Part shown: positions 18,006 through 26,281 of the stretch, one piece after another
How the letters are laid out: each line of letters starts with the position of its first letter
How positions within the stretch are numbered: the stretch's first letter is position 1
Assembly (NCBI RefSeq): GCF_036013745.1
Contig: NZ_CP107880.1
Span: 744,001 to 808,000, forward strand
Reading direction: 5' to 3'
Origin: Streptomyces sp. NBC_00483
Lineage (GTDB): Bacteria > Actinomycetota > Actinomycetes > Streptomycetales > Streptomycetaceae
DNA: 64,000 nt
Notes under the pieces: generated by a model
Told to the model about the DNA's origin: nothing
Database searches by the model: none
Seen by the model: the letters and a program-made list of their open reading frames with translations, nothing else
Made by a program: the position numbers and the translations under genes

Positions 18006-21000
18006 GTGTCCCGGTAGTGGTCGAGGTCGTACGTGAAGAAGAGCATCGGCCGGCCGGTGTTGGCGAAGTCGAACATCAGGGACGAGTAGTCGGTGACCAG
18101 GACGTCCGTGACGAGCATGAGGTCGGCCATGTCGTTGTACGTGGAAACGTCGAAGACGAATCCGTCGCCCGCGCCCGGCACCGGGTCCACGACATTGGGG
18201 TGGCGGCGCACCAACAGGACGTGGTCGTCGCCGAGTCGGGCCCGCGCGTCGTCGAGGTCGATGCGGAAGTCGAGCGTGTACTTGCCCGCCGCGTGGTACT
18301 GGTCGTCGCGCCAGGTCGGCGCGTACAGGACGACCTTCTTGCCCTCGGGCAGACCGATCCGCTCCCGGACGAGCGCCGCGCGCCGGGCCTGCTCCTGTTC
18401 CGTGTGGTGGTGCACGTCGTTGCGGGGATACCCGGTCTCCAGCATCTCGCCCTCGAAGCCGAAGGCGCGGCGCAGGATCGGGGTGCTGAAGGAGTTCGGC
18501 GAGACGAGCATGTTCCACTGGCCGACCTCGGTGGAGAGCCGGTCCAGGTAGCCCTGGTCGGAGAAGTGCACCGACTCGATGTCGTGGCCGATCTTCTTCA
18601 ACGGGGTGCCGTGCCAGGTCTGGACGACGGTCTGCCCTTCGCGGCGCCGGAACCAGGCCGGGAAGTGGTTGTTGTAGACGAGGTACCGGGAGCGGGCCAG
18701 GGCCTCGTACCACTCGGGTGACCACATGCGGACGGCGCGGGCGTGCTCCGGAACCTCGACCTGGTCGTCGCGGACGACCCAGAGCAGCTCCAACTCCATT
18801 CCCCGGCGCACCAGTTCGTCGAAGACGGCGCGCGGGCTGTCGGCGATCTGCGCGCCGCGGAAGCTGTCGAAGAGGACCGCAGGGCGCACCGGGCGCTTGC
18901 GGCAGTGCGGGTAGTGGCGGGTGCGCAACTGGCGCTGTGCGTACGGTCCGCGCGCGGCGGCCGGGATGCCGGAGTGGGAGCGCAGGGTGAACCGGTCGTG
19001 CTGCTGGGCCTGCACCTCGAAGCGGCGCCCGGCCAGGGTGCGTTCGCTGGGCAGTCCGGCGACGAGGTCACGACGGGCCTTGAGCACGAGGTCGCGGGTG
19101 CGGCCCGGCACGCGGAACGCGAAGTCCCAGCGGCCCGCGGCGAGCGGCACCGCGCCGTTCAGCCCGTCGACGCGCGAGGGGTCGATCGCGAACCGGAAGC
19201 GACCGGCCAGGCACTCCACGGGGAAGTCCCGCTCCTCGCCCTTGGCACGGGAGCGCACGACGAGGCGCAGGCCCGCCCGCTCCTCGGCCGACAGGTGCTC
19301 CTGGCCGGGGAAGGCGCCCTCGACGGTCAGGCGGCCGTCGTCGGCCCAGGCGCACCGGTCGGCGACCGGCAGTTCGTCGCGGACGAAGAGCACCAGGTAG
19401 CCGGGGGCGTTGCGCAGGACGACGACCTCGCGGTCGGCGGCCACCCGGTCGGGCAGCGGGTAGGCGCCGTCGGCGGTGTCGGGGGCGACGACCGGGTACA
19501 GCAGGCGCTCGCGGCCGGGGATGTGCAGCGAGGTCTTCCAGCCGTTGCTGCCCACGCGCCATGCCTCGGGGGTGTCCTCACCGCCCGCAGGCGCGAGTGC
19601 GTGCAGCGGGATCCGTGTGCGGAACGTGCACCAGCCCTCGCCGCCGTCCTTGAAGTCGACCGGCGCGTCGTGCTCGGCGGCCCCCGTGAGCGCGCGGACC
19701 CGCAGCGTGGCGGCCGGCGGCGTCTCAGGAGCCAGGAGCACGCCGCGCAGCTCCAGGTGCTCGCCGCTCACGCGGTGTCCGATGATGCGGGCGCGGACGA
19801 TCTCCACACGGAGCTTGAGCGCGCCGTCGACGAAGAGCGGGACGACGCGGACGTTCTTGTCGACGTAGAAGTCCCGCGGGTGCGAGGCGCTGCCCGCGTC
19901 ACCGGCGATGAGCGACTTGTACCGGAACAGACCGCGGCTGAACGCGCCGACCGCGACGTCCCAAGTGCCCTCCACCCACCGGCCCTTGTGCTTGAGGCGC
20001 TCGGGGTCGATGGTGGCCTCGAAGCCGGACCAGTCGTAGGAGTAGCGCTGCTGGCCCGAGTGCTCGGTGGCCTCCGGCGCGTAGGTGGTGCGCGCGGGCA
20101 GCGCGAGGAACCGGCCCTGCTTCTTCTGCCGCAGCGCGACCGCCTTGAGCGAGTGGCGGCGCTTGCCGACGTCGAGGTTGCGGATGTAGGCGCGGCCGGC
20201 GATCCGCAGCTTGCCGCCCTCCCACTCCGCGCTGACCAGCGAGCCCCGCAGGGTGAACTCGGGGCCCAGGCGGTACGCGCTCTTGGGTACGCCGGCGCCG
20301 CGGTCGCCCAGGTGCGGGTACGCGAGGTGGCGGCGCAGCCGGCGGCGGACGGGCAACGAGCCGCGGTTGCCACGCTCGAATGCGAGAACGGACAGCAGCT
20401 CGTCCAGCTTGCCCGCGCACACCAGGCCCCACTTCACGCGGTCGACGGCGCCCAGCTCCTCGACGATGCCCTCGGCCGCCGCGTCGACGAACGCGGCCGC
20501 GTGCCGCATGAAGTGCGCGCGGGTCTCGTCGTCGGCGTCCGACAGTGCGTTGAGGTGGATCATGAGGTCGGACTCGAGGCAGGACCGGTCGTAGCGCCGC
20601 TTGTGCTCGACGTACTCCCCGGTCTCCCGCGCCCGCTCGGCGAGATAGCGGCTCACCGAGCCGACCGCGGTGATGCGGTCGCGGATGTTGCCCAGGGCGT
20701 GGTTCGTCTGCGTGATCGACGGGGCGGCGCCCCGGTCCCTGCGCCGCCAGTGATAGACGGGCGTACCGACGACGTCGACGCGCTCGGCGCTGTAGTGGGC
20801 GACGAGGTTGACCCACACGTCCTCGTACAGGATGCCCTCGGGGTACGTGATGCCGACGCGGTCCCAGAAGGAGCGACGGAACACCTTGTTCCACACGGTG
20901 CGGTCGAAGATCAGGCCGTGGTGCCGGGTGATGTGGGTGCGGCGCCGGTCCCGGGCCAGGTGCTTGTGGTGCAGGGTGGAGGGCCAGGACGTGCGGGAGT

Positions 21001-21382
21001 TCATCATGCGCACGTTGCCGGAGACGAAGTCGGAGCCGCTCTTCGCGAGCGTGCCGATCAGCAGCTCGTACGCGTAGTCCGGGATGACGTCGTCGCCGTC
21101 CACGAAGGCGAGGAACTCGGCGTCCGGGTGGATGGCCCGCAGACCGGTGTTCCGGGCGTGGCCGGGGCCGTGCGCCTCCTGCCGGACGAGGCGGAAGCGC
21201 GGGTCGGCGGCGCAGTGCCGGGCGGCGAGCTCGCCGGAGCCGTCGGTGGACCCGTCGTCGACGAGGACGACCTCGAAGTCCGTGAAGGTCTGGAGCGAGA
21301 TCGAGCGCAGACACTCCTCGAGATAGGTGTCCACGTTCTGGAACGGTACGACGACGCTGAGTCGCGGCGCGGCCTCGGGCAT
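17834..21382 (-). CDS. GT2 glycosyltransferase fused to CDP-glycerol glycerophosphotransferase, C-terminus altered
   Basis: About 1182 residues. The N-terminal GT2 domain (5-230: RLSVVVPFQNVDTYLEECL, VLVDDGSTDGS, FVDGDDVI) is followed by a long beta-rich middle and a TagB/TagF-type domain (about 860-1130: VQTWHGTPLKKIGHDIE, VLYAPTWRDDQ, VLVTDYSSLMFDFA, RPMLFFTYDLDHY). Such proteins build teichoic-acid-like wall glycopolymers at the membrane. After DHYRDTL the family normally continues with about 50 more conserved residues; here an unrelated Arg-rich tail follows to 17834. In another frame that DNA codes an Ig-like segment (WSWTPRTPMADGEH), so a deletion seems to have joined two genes near 18000-18010. 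ATG 21382 follows GGAGGG. Activity is uncertain. Confidence 0.82.
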   Translation of the reverse strand: MPEAAPRLSVVVPFQNVDTYLEECLRSISLQTFTDFEVVLVDDGSTDGSGELAARHCAADPRFRLVRQEAHGPGHARNTGLRAIHPDAEFLAFVDGDDVIPDYAYELLIGTLAKSGSDFVSGNVRMMNSRTSWPSTLHHKHLARDRRRTHITRHHGLIFDRTVWNKVFRRSFWDRVGITYPEGILYEDVWVNLVAHYSAERVDVVGTPVYHWRRRDRGAAPSITQTNHALGNIRDRITAVGSVSRYLAERARETGEYVEHKRRYDRSCLESDLMIHLNALSDADDETRAHFMRHAAAFVDAAAEGIVEELGAVDRVKWGLVCAGKLDELLSVLAFERGNRGSLPVRRRLRRHLAYPHLGDRGAGVPKSAYRLGPEFTLRGSLVSAEWEGGKLRIAGRAYIRNLDVGKRRHSLKAVALRQKKQGRFLALPARTTYAPEATEHSGQQRYSYDWSGFEATIDPERLKHKGRWVEGTWDVAVGAFSRGLFRYKSLIAGDAGSASHPRDFYVDKNVRVVPLFVDGALKLRVEIVRARIIGHRVSGEHLELRGVLLAPETPPAATLRVRALTGAAEHDAPVDFKDGGEGWCTFRTRIPLHALAPAGGEDTPEAWRVGSNGWKTSLHIPGRERLLYPVVAPDTADGAYPLPDRVAADREVVVLRNAPGYLVLFVRDELPVADRCAWADDGRLTVEGAFPGQEHLSAEERAGLRLVVRSRAKGEERDFPVECLAGRFRFAIDPSRVDGLNGAVPLAAGRWDFAFRVPGRTRDLVLKARRDLVAGLPSERTLAGRRFEVQAQQHDRFTLRSHSGIPAAARGPYAQRQLRTRHYPHCRKRPVRPAVLFDSFRGAQIADSPRAVFDELVRRGMELELLWVVRDDQVEVPEHARAVRMWSPEWYEALARSRYLVYNNHFPAWFRRREGQTVVQTWHGTPLKKIGHDIESVHFSDQGYLDRLSTEVGQWNMLVSPNSFSTPILRRAFGFEGEMLETGYPRNDVHHHTEQEQARRAALVRERIGLPEGKKVVLYAPTWRDDQYHAAGKYTLDFRIDLDDARARLGDDHVLLVRRHPNVVDPVPGAGDGFVFDVSTYNDMADLMLVTDVLVTDYSSLMFDFANTGRPMLFFTYDLDHYRDTLGERPVPGQGAGRGGRGLVLDAPHPDGRRRTRRQGPGPERRRRRLGAHGGALPCQK

Positions 21383-21510
21383 GATCCCTCCGGGTTCGAC
21401 GGATGCCGGTCGCGGGCAGGAGCCGAAGCTCCACGACCAGCCATTTCCATCAAAGCGGGGCAATCCGTGACCGCTGTGGGAGATGCCGGGGCGGCCCCCG
21501 GGAGTTCTCC

Positions 21511-21560
21511 GGGAATCGGGAATCGGGATGCGGGGATCGGGACAGGGATTCGGGGATCGA
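21511..21560. repeat. Short GGGATCGG-type repeats
   Basis: A run of variants of GGGAATCGGG and CGGGGATCGG fills the gap upstream of the glycosyltransferase start and downstream of the ATPase gene. It may be a decayed simple repeat; no regulatory role is evident. Confidence 0.6.
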
Positions 21561-21566
21561 GGGGCT

Positions 21567-22037
21567 TCAGCGCGCCGGAATCTCGGCCCACACGCAGTGC
21601 CCGCCCGCGAGCCTCCGGCTGCCCCACGCCCCGCCGGCGAGCCGGTCCACCAGCAGCAGACCGCGGCCCCGCTCGACGGAGTCGGTCGCGACAGGGGTGC
21701 GCCGCAGGACGGCGGCGGGCAGGCCGGGGCCGCGGTCGAGGACCTCGACGCACAAGGTGCGGCTCACGCTGAGGCGCAACTGGTAGGGGCCGCGGGCGTG
21801 TTGGCAGGCGTTGGCGACGAGTTCGCTGGCGACGACGACGGCCGCGTCGACGGCGCGCGGTTCGACGGCGTAGGCGCCGAGCGCCTGCCGCACCCGCTCG
21901 CGGGCCTGCGCGGCGGCGAGTTCGACGGACTGGTTCCAGGTCAGCAACGGGCGGGAGCGTTCCGCGTATTCGGGCAGCGACTGCCGACCGTCCGCTGCGC
22001 TCGGCTCGCTCGATTCATTCGCGCGGTAGACGTACAT
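21567..22037 (-). CDS. Anti-sigma-type histidine-kinase-like ATPase
   Basis: 156 residues with a single HATPase_c_2 (RsbW/SpoIIAB-like) domain. The N box is VVVASELVANACQHA (about 68-82), and the G1 and G2 regions are EVLDRGPGLP and VERGRGLLLVDRLAGG. Streptomyces has dozens of such orphan ATPases; some bind sigma factors or anti-sigma antagonists. About 40 residues precede the domain. ATG 22037 follows GGAGGAA. No sigma factor or antagonist gene lies nearby, so the partner is unknown. Confidence 0.82.
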   Translation of the reverse strand: MYVYRANESSEPSAADGRQSLPEYAERSRPLLTWNQSVELAAAQARERVRQALGAYAVEPRAVDAAVVVASELVANACQHARGPYQLRLSVSRTLCVEVLDRGPGLPAAVLRRTPVATDSVERGRGLLLVDRLAGGAWGSRRLAGGHCVWAEIPAR

Positions 22038-22209
22038 GACGGTTCCTCCGGATCGGGACGTGGGGGTGGCACCCTTCCCATGACATTCGGCGCAGCCGTG
22101 AAAGCAGCTAGGAATACGGCGTGCGACCGCCGGGCGTTCAGCGGGAGTTCTCGGGGAGCCGCCCCCGGCGCCGTGCCGCGCCGCGCCGCGCCGCGCGCAA
22201 CGGTGCGGG

Positions 22210-22962
22210 TCAGGCCTCGCGCTCGGGGTCGAACACGTAGCCGTAGCCGCGCTTGGTGTGGATCGCGGGTGGGCCCAGCGGGTCGAGCTTGCGGCGCAGA
22301 TACCGGATGTAGGTGTCGACGGCGTCCCTGCCCTGGTGGTGCGGGCCCCACACCGCGCCGAGGATCTGCTGCCGCGACAGCACCTGCCGGGGATGGGCCA
22401 TGAGGAATTCGAGCAGCCCGTACTCGGTGGGGGTCATCTCCACGGGGGTTCCGGCACGGGTGACGGTGCGGGTTTCGTCGACCAGCACGATGTCACCGAC
22501 CCGTACGCCGCCCGTGAGATCGGGCTCCTCCGGCTGCGGCTCCGCCTCCGGCGCGGCGGTCTCGCGCTCCCAGACGCAGCGCCGGATCAGCGCCCTGATG
22601 CGCATCTGGATCTCGGTGGCGTCCGCGGGCACGACGATGTACTCGTCCGCGCCCGCCGCGAACGCGGCCACGCGCCGGTTGGACTCGGTGTGCCGGGTGA
22701 GGAGCACGACGGGCACGGTGTCACCGCCGCCGCGCAGCTCCCGCACCGCGTCGATCGCACTGCCGTCCGGCAGGTCGGTCACGCTGATCACCAGGTCGGG
22801 GGCGGCGTCCGCGGCCCGCTCGACGAGCTCGACGGCGGTTGTGGCCGTCACGGCGTCCAGGCCGAGGATTTCCTTGCACAGCATGGCCGCCCGCTCGGCC
22901 GGGATGCTCTCCCCGCACCCCAGGAGAGCCTTGCGGAACTTTCCGTTATAGGCGGAATGCAC
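22210..22962 (-). CDS. OmpR-type regulator with a degenerate receiver domain
   Basis: 250 residues: receiver-like domain (about 10-130) and a C-terminal winged helix (about 150-245: VEMTPTEYGLLEFLMAHPRQ, then DTYIRYLRRKLDPLG and TKRGYGYVF). The receiver lacks its key residues: the acidic pair region reads LLGCGES, the phospho-acceptor Asp is V61 (PDLVISVTDLP) and the conserved Lys is Val (EYIVVPAD). It therefore cannot be phosphorylated in the usual way and resembles the atypical response regulators of Streptomyces such as JadR1, which respond to ligands. No kinase gene is adjacent. Target genes cannot be read. Confidence 0.85.
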   Translation of the reverse strand: MHSAYNGKFRKALLGCGESIPAERAAMLCKEILGLDAVTATTAVELVERAADAAPDLVISVTDLPDGSAIDAVRELRGGGDTVPVVLLTRHTESNRRVAAFAAGADEYIVVPADATEIQMRIRALIRRCVWERETAAPEAEPQPEEPDLTGGVRVGDIVLVDETRTVTRAGTPVEMTPTEYGLLEFLMAHPRQVLSRQQILGAVWGPHHQGRDAVDTYIRYLRRKLDPLGPPAIHTKRGYGYVFDPEREA

Positions 22963-23128
22963 GGATTCAGTCTATGCAGAACGCCGCACAGAACGCCGCG
23001 GTGCAGCGGCCGGACCGGCGCGCGGCCGGGCCCCTAACCACCCCCGCGCACCCCCTGTCATCACGGCCCCGTCGCGTGAAAGGATGCGCGGGCACAACTC
23101 CGACACAGCACCGCCGCAGGAGGCCCGC

Positions 23129-23542
23129 ATGCGTAGGAGGACGGGCGGGCTGATCACGACCGGTGACGGAACCGTGGTGATGCTCGCCGAACAGCGCCCC
23201 GGCGCCGACGGCCAGTGGCGGATCTCCGCCCGCACCCAGGCCGGCCGGCAGATCGCCGAGGTCCGGTTCCGGCTGTGCGAGGACTGCGCGGTCGGTCGGA
23301 TCCAGGGGATCTGGGTCGACGAGTTGTGGCGCCGCGAGGGGATAGGCCACGAGTTGTTACGCGGCGCGATCGCCGTCGGTGACGGCTTTCGCTGGACCAC
23401 CACGCTGCAGTCGTCCATGGGCCGCCGCTTCTTCGTCGCCACGGGTGCGACGGAGGGCGTGGAGCTGCTGCACGGCCGGCCGCTGTGCGCGCACATGATG
23501 GGGCGGTGGGGCCGCGCCTGGGCGAGACGGGCGGCGGCCTGA
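23129..23542 (+). CDS. GNAT-like acetyltransferase domain protein
   Basis: 137 residues. The central part (GRIQGIWVDELWRREGIGHELL, split here by the acetyl-CoA loop REGIG) follows the GNAT strand-4/helix-3 pattern, and a last strand pair (GFRWTTTLQSS, then RRFFVATGA) fits the end of the fold. The N-terminal part has two Cys (RLCEDCAVGR) that are unusual. Substrate is unknown. ATG 23129 is set by CAGGAGG. It stands alone between the response regulator and an SseB gene. Confidence 0.65.
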   Translation: MRRRTGGLITTGDGTVVMLAEQRPGADGQWRISARTQAGRQIAEVRFRLCEDCAVGRIQGIWVDELWRREGIGHELLRGAIAVGDGFRWTTTLQSSMGRRFFVATGATEGVELLHGRPLCAHMMGRWGRAWARRAAA

Positions 23543-23632
23543 GCCGGTCGCCGTCGCTACGGTCTCTGCTGCATGGACCGGTGTCCCTTGGGTACGCGGG
23601 GGCGCCACCCACCATCCACCAGAGGCTTGATC

Positions 23633-24037
23633 ATGGATTCGAACGCAACCCCGCAGAACGGCTCCTCCCCCGCACAGCAGGCGCTCAGCGCTCTCAGCAT
23701 GAATACAGAGGACCAGGGCGCGCTCGACGCGCTCGCCGAGTGCGAGGTCCTCGTGCCCGTGCCCGACGAGGTGGGCGCGGAACAGGACGCGGCCTCCCCC
23801 GGGCTGTCCCTGCCGGTCATCGAACAGCCCGGCGGCGAGCAGCTGGTCCCGCTCTTCACGTCCGAGCTGCGCATGTCGGAACTGCTTCCGTTCATCTCGC
23901 GCTGCACGCCGGTGCCGCTGGGCGCGCTCGCCGCGAGCTGGCCGACGGAGCTGTCGATGACGATCGACGCGGGTTCACCGGACGCCCTGACGCTCAACGG
24001 CGCAGGCGTACGGGAGTTGCTCGGCCACCGGACCTGA
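23633..24037 (+). CDS. SseB-family protein
   Basis: 134 residues with the SseB N-terminal domain pattern: LAECEVLVPVPDE, then EQLVPLFTSELRM and TELSMTIDAGSPDAL. Members occur in many actinobacteria and in some type III systems but have no agreed function. The ATG at 23633 has AGAGG upstream. A longer frame exists but lacks a better start. The gene is followed by a phosphoribosyltransferase gene 60 bases downstream, possibly one transcript. Confidence 0.75.
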   Translation: MDSNATPQNGSSPAQQALSALSMNTEDQGALDALAECEVLVPVPDEVGAEQDAASPGLSLPVIEQPGGEQLVPLFTSELRMSELLPFISRCTPVPLGALAASWPTELSMTIDAGSPDALTLNGAGVRELLGHRT

Positions 24038-24097
24038 GCAGGACCCTCCGTACCGCACCCCCCACCGAGGACCACTGACGACCACAGAGGAGGCCCC

Positions 24098-24781
24098 GTG
24101 CCCTTCCGTGACCGTACGCACGCCGGTGAAGAACTCGCCCTGCGGATGCTGGAGTGGGCCGACTCCAGCGATCTCGTCGATCCGGTCGTGCTCGCGCTGC
24201 CACGCGGCGGCGTCCCCGTGGCGGCGCCCGTCGCGCACGCGCTGCACGCGCCCCTCGACGTCCTGGTCGCCCGCAAGATCGGCGTGCCGGGCCGGCGCGA
24301 GACCGCGATCGGCGCCGTCGTCGGCGAGGAGCCGCCCCTGTTCGACCGGGTGGCCCTGGAACTCCTGGGCCTGAGCGAGGAAGGGCTCGGCTCCGATGTC
24401 GCCGAGGCCCGCGCCGAACTGCACCGCCGCGCCCACGTGTACCGCACCGACCGCCCCGCGCCCCCGGTCGAGAACCGGACGGTGATCGTGGTCGACGACG
24501 GGCTCGCCACCGGCCTCACCGCCACCGCGGCCCTCCTCTCGCTACGCCGCCGGGGCGCGGACCGCCTCGTCCTCGCCGCGCCCGTCGGCAGCCCGCAGAC
24601 CGTGGCGGACCTGCGAGGACACACGGGCGACGTGATCTGCCTCGAACAGCCGGCGGACTTCCACGCCGTGAGCGAGGGCTACGACCGGTTCCCGCAGGTC
24701 TCGGACGCGGAGGTGATGGACGTACTGAACGCGTTCCACGCCCGGGAGGACCGTCACGAGAGAAGCGGCCGCGGCGGCTGA
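24098..24781 (+). CDS. Phosphoribosyltransferase domain protein
   Basis: 227 residues, a type I PRTase fold. The PRPP-binding motif is VIVVDDGLATG (about 128-138); the N-terminal VLALPRGGVPVAAPVAHAL is the usual first strand and helix. These proteins are often found in dormancy-type or stress clusters and may act on a small molecule other than a purine or pyrimidine, or hydrolyse. A GTG start follows GAGG. The pair with SseB is not one I can name. Confidence 0.85.
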   Translation: MPFRDRTHAGEELALRMLEWADSSDLVDPVVLALPRGGVPVAAPVAHALHAPLDVLVARKIGVPGRRETAIGAVVGEEPPLFDRVALELLGLSEEGLGSDVAEARAELHRRAHVYRTDRPAPPVENRTVIVVDDGLATGLTATAALLSLRRRGADRLVLAAPVGSPQTVADLRGHTGDVICLEQPADFHAVSEGYDRFPQVSDAEVMDVLNAFHAREDRHERSGRGG

Positions 24782-24794
24782 CCCTTAGGCCCTG

Positions 24795-26168
24795 TCACCA
24801 CCCGGTGAGCACCAGGTGGTTCACGAGCAGGGCGAGCGCCACCTGCGCGGCGAGCCACGGTCTCGCCCGGGGGAGGAACGCGCAGGCGGGGACGAGCCAC
24901 ATCGCGAAGGGCAGCCAGATGCGTTCGGTCTCCGCCTTGCTCATGCCGGACAGGTCGGCGGCGAGCAGGGCGATGAGCGCGGCCCCGGCGAGGAGCGCGA
25001 GCCGGGCCTGCCCGCCTCCCCTGCCGTCCGGCCGGACCAGCTGCCCGACCGTCCGCCGCAGCCCCGCCACCGTCGCCACGCCGACGACCAGGACCGTGCA
25101 CGCGAGATTGGCCCACACCCAGTAGCCGTACGGCCGGATGCCGCCGGCGCCCTGGTCGTAACGGGTCATCAGCAGGTGGTACGCCTCCCACCAGTTGAAC
25201 CCGGCGAGCGTGAACACCACCGGCACGACCGCGAGCCCGGCGCAGAACAGCGCCGCGAGTGCCACCGGCCGATCCCGCACCCTCCCCCGCCCGAGGAAGA
25301 GGACCGCAAGCCCGATCAGCGCGAACAGCGTGAGCCCGTACGAGAGGTAGCAGGTCAGGCCGAACAGCAGCCCGGCCCCGGCCGCCCACCAGACCGAACG
25401 CCCGCTCACCGCCAGCGCGAGCAGGGCCACCGCCCACGCGGCGACGGCTGCGAAGTACGCATCGGCGGAGGCCCCCATCCACACCGCGCCGGGCACGACG
25501 ACCATGAACGGGGCGGCGCGGCGCGCCAGTTCCTCCCCGGCGAGCGCGCGCACGGCGACGAGCACGGCCACGCACGCCGTCGCGCCGACGATGACGCACC
25601 ACAGGCCCGCCCATCCCCCGCCACCGAGCCCGATGCGGTCGAGGAGGACGAAGGTGAGCGGGGCGGCGGGCGGGTGGCCCGCCGTGTGGGCCGGCCAGTG
25701 GTCCGGTGAGTCGATGAGGATGTGCCGCGTGTAGTCGCGCAGGGTGGCCGGGATGTCGTGGAAGCGGTCGATGACCTGCAGATACTCGTACTTGGTGGTG
25801 AGCCGTTCCGCGACGCCGCGGTGCCAGCCGTCGATCAGGGCGAGGGAGAGGATCCATGCGGTGGCCGTGGCCCAGGCCGAGGCAAGCAGCGCGCGCCAGC
25901 GGAGCCGGGCCGCGAGGGCGGGCCCGTACGCGACGACGGCGACGGCCACCGCGAGGGCGGCGGGTGTGCCGGGGCCGAGGTGCGGGAGCCACCTTCCGTA
26001 CAGCGGGGGCGCGCCGACGTGCAGGGTGCCGTAGGTGTCCTCCATGTGGCGGCCGACGAGCGCGGCGGTCAGTACGAGGAGCAGCGCGGCCGCGGCGGCG
26101 TACAGGTCGCGGCGCGTGCCGCGCGGTTCGGTGCGGGGATCCGTGCGAGGGTCGGTGCGGGGGTTCAC
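24795..26168 (-). CDS. Polytopic membrane protein, GT-C-like
   Basis: 457 residues with about ten to eleven hydrophobic segments spread over its length and a short, repeated N-terminal tail (RTDPRTDPRTE). A loop after the second to third segment carries TAGHPPAAPLTFVLLDR, and AGFNWWEAYHLL stands between helices 8 and 9; this layout resembles GT-C polyprenyl-phosphate-sugar transferases, but the usual DE motif in the first loop is not clear. It would sit in the cell membrane. It is divergent from the oxidoreductase at 26282. Function unproven. Confidence 0.7.
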   Translation of the reverse strand: MNPRTDPRTDPRTEPRGTRRDLYAAAAALLLVLTAALVGRHMEDTYGTLHVGAPPLYGRWLPHLGPGTPAALAVAVAVVAYGPALAARLRWRALLASAWATATAWILSLALIDGWHRGVAERLTTKYEYLQVIDRFHDIPATLRDYTRHILIDSPDHWPAHTAGHPPAAPLTFVLLDRIGLGGGGWAGLWCVIVGATACVAVLVAVRALAGEELARRAAPFMVVVPGAVWMGASADAYFAAVAAWAVALLALAVSGRSVWWAAGAGLLFGLTCYLSYGLTLFALIGLAVLFLGRGRVRDRPVALAALFCAGLAVVPVVFTLAGFNWWEAYHLLMTRYDQGAGGIRPYGYWVWANLACTVLVVGVATVAGLRRTVGQLVRPDGRGGGQARLALLAGAALIALLAADLSGMSKAETERIWLPFAMWLVPACAFLPRARPWLAAQVALALLVNHLVLTGW

Positions 26169-26281
26169 ACCGGAACGCTAGGCCGAGAGGCGTCCCGCAC
26201 TGCGCCGACCGGCCCTGATGTCAGCGTTTCGTCATGAGTCGCACACCCCGACGGGCGGTACTCGCGGCCTACGGTCGAGAC

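Noticed and set aside
17183..18721. Plus-strand frame covering the membrane gene and antisense of the glycosyltransferase
   Set aside because: Out of frame with the membrane gene and without any motif.
18743..21772. Long plus-strand frame opposite the glycosyltransferase
   Set aside because: Antisense of an intact GT2/CDP-glycerol transferase coding region; no start signal or domain.
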